In this document: one piece after another, positions 5,590-6,540 of the stretch
Layout: each line of letters opens with the position of its first letter
How positions within the stretch are numbered: the stretch's first letter is position 1
Source of the DNA: an uncultured Clostridia bacterium
Lineage (GTDB): Bacteria; Bacillota; Clostridia; Christensenellales; CAG-314
DNA length: 6,540 nucleotides
Assembly (NCBI GenBank): GCA_937915515.1
Contig: CALGIK010000115.1
Coordinates: 1 to 6,540 of the forward strand
Reading direction: 5' to 3'
Translations under genes and position numbers: made by a program
Notes under the pieces: generated by a model
What the model was told of the DNA's origin: nothing
The model's input: only the letters and a program-made list of their open reading frames with translations
Database searches by the model: none

Positions 5590-6540
5590 TCAGCTATTCA
5601 GTAACGGCTGCAATTGATTATACCAAACCCAAAAAGGGCTGAATTTTTGTCTTGTTAGTGTTTTAGCAAAAATGATAGGATTATCCCGCATACAGTCAAC
5701 TATGGATAAGGCATGTTCCTCAAGATAAAACTGCTCGGAGGGTCGGTAGTTTTCCTTTGTATCAAAACCGAAATTGCGGGCGTCCCATCTCATAAAATAT
5801 GCCTTTAGCTTTTTTCCGATTTCCTCAAGGGCAGGGACCATTTCGTTTAAGACCAAAAAGTTGCCCCTGCTCGCCGCTTCGAGGACGGTCAAGCCAAAGG
5901 ATTCTGAGTAAGACGGGCAGATAAACAGATTGGAAAGCGTAAACAATTCTAAAACCGCGCTCCTCGGAAAGCCTTGAGGATAACCTATATCGCTTGTAAA
6001 AATCATATCTAAGTTATCCAAGCCAAAAAAGCAACCGATTTTTTTAATTGCGTTTTTGTATTTTTGCGGTTCTATGTCCATGCTGGGGAAATCACAAAAT
6101 ATAACCTTGACATTTAATTCTGTCTTTTTTTTGATTGCACCTGCAAGTGCGGCGACTTTTTCAAATTTTTTGCCTGTTGTAAATCTGCCCGGATATACAA
6201 TCAGAATATCGGGACAGGTTAGGTCAACTTCTTTTTGTATCGCTCTTATGTCATCACTCATCGAAAAGATAAGATCAAGAGTGTTGTAAACGGCTCTGCA
6301 TCTCCCTTCGGGGACGTCATATTGCTTGGCAAGAGCAGGTATCCCCGACTGTGTGGGATAAACATAAACTGTGTTTGGCATGGGCGTGTAGCGGCACGAA
6401 AAGGGATATTTTAGTTTTGGAGGTCTGTTTACGGGTGCGGAATGAGTCACAGCAATAAATTTTAAATTGGGCAATTGTTCCTGCGCTTTTCTGATTGCCA
6501 CGTTGTGAATTAAATGCCACCCTTGATAATGAATATCATG
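5590..6540 (-). CDS. GT4-type glycosyltransferase, C-terminal 316 residues (start beyond right window edge)
   Basis: The frame is open to the right edge of the window, with HDIHYQGWHLIHN read before the GTG codon at 6499-6501. That GTG is therefore an internal valine and the real start is outside. The visible part fits a GT-B fold retaining glycosyltransferase. ILIVYPGRFTTGKKFEKV marks entry into the C-terminal Rossmann domain. CPSYSESFGLTVLEAASRG (about 5869-5919) holds the E-x7-E motif of family GT4, whose glutamates contact the sugar nucleotide donor. No membrane segment is visible, so a cytoplasmic or membrane-peripheral enzyme is expected. The donor and acceptor cannot be read from sequence. 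Surface polysaccharide or protein O-glycosylation are both possible, and the nearby Thr-rich proteins are conceivable acceptors. A GC hairpin at 5552 probably ends the transcript. Confidence 0.85.
   Translation of the reverse strand, partial: HDIHYQGWHLIHNVAIRKAQEQLPNLKFIAVTHSAPVNRPPKLKYPFSCRYTPMPNTVYVYPTQSGIPALAKQYDVPEGRCRAVYNTLDLIFSMSDDIRAIQKEVDLTCPDILIVYPGRFTTGKKFEKVAALAGAIKKKTELNVKVIFCDFPSMDIEPQKYKNAIKKIGCFFGLDNLDMIFTSDIGYPQGFPRSAVLELFTLSNLFICPSYSESFGLTVLEAASRGNFLVLNEMVPALEEIGKKLKAYFMRWDARNFGFDTKENYRPSEQFYLEEHALSIVDCMRDNPIIFAKTLTRQKFSPFWVWYNQLQPLLNS

Noticed and set aside
1..6540. CRISPR array, tRNA, rRNA, insertion sequence or phage attachment site
   Set aside because: No regularly spaced direct repeats, RNA gene signatures, transposase-like frames or terminal inverted repeats were seen.

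Overview
The window is AT-rich bacterial DNA. The best fit is a low-GC Gram-positive of the Clostridia type. Supporting this are AGGAG-type ribosome binding sites, sigma-A-like promoters, lipoboxes ending in TAC, InlB/Flg_new repeats with a BspA-type leucine-rich region, and two proteins of a kind I associate with clostridial spore or cell surfaces. The sequence does not allow a finer placement.

Layout from left to right. The first 133 bases hold the start of polA (DNA polymerase I) on the minus strand, with a clear extended -10 promoter. Next, also on minus, is a lipoprotein gene (287-1237) with a helical repeat-like segment and a region resembling the PrcB C-terminal domain. A divergent pair of paralogous genes follows: 1499-2374 (minus) and 2610-3338 (plus). 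Both start MSYPNIPD and share a roughly 100-residue helical head and a Thr-rich linker, but they end in unrelated domains. Their back-to-back promoters share one layout and an identical 10-base -10 region. A GC-rich palindrome lies between the plus-strand gene and a convergent lipoprotein gene (3508-5049, minus). That lipoprotein carries InlB repeats, Cys/His tandem repeats and BspA-type repeats. An AT-rich gap of about 540 bases follows, containing what looks like a decayed small reading frame. The window ends inside a GT4-type glycosyltransferase on minus (5590 to the right edge), whose true start lies outside.

How the genes may work together is mostly inference. polA is a core housekeeping gene and the rest looks like an accessory cell-surface or spore-surface region. 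The divergent pair has no signal peptides, which fits assembly from the mother-cell cytoplasm onto a spore, but no sporulation promoter is clearly visible. The Thr-rich linkers are plausible O-glycosylation sites, and the glycosyltransferase is a possible but unproven partner. The two lipoproteins would sit on the outer face of the membrane. I found no CRISPR array, tRNA, rRNA, insertion sequence or att site.
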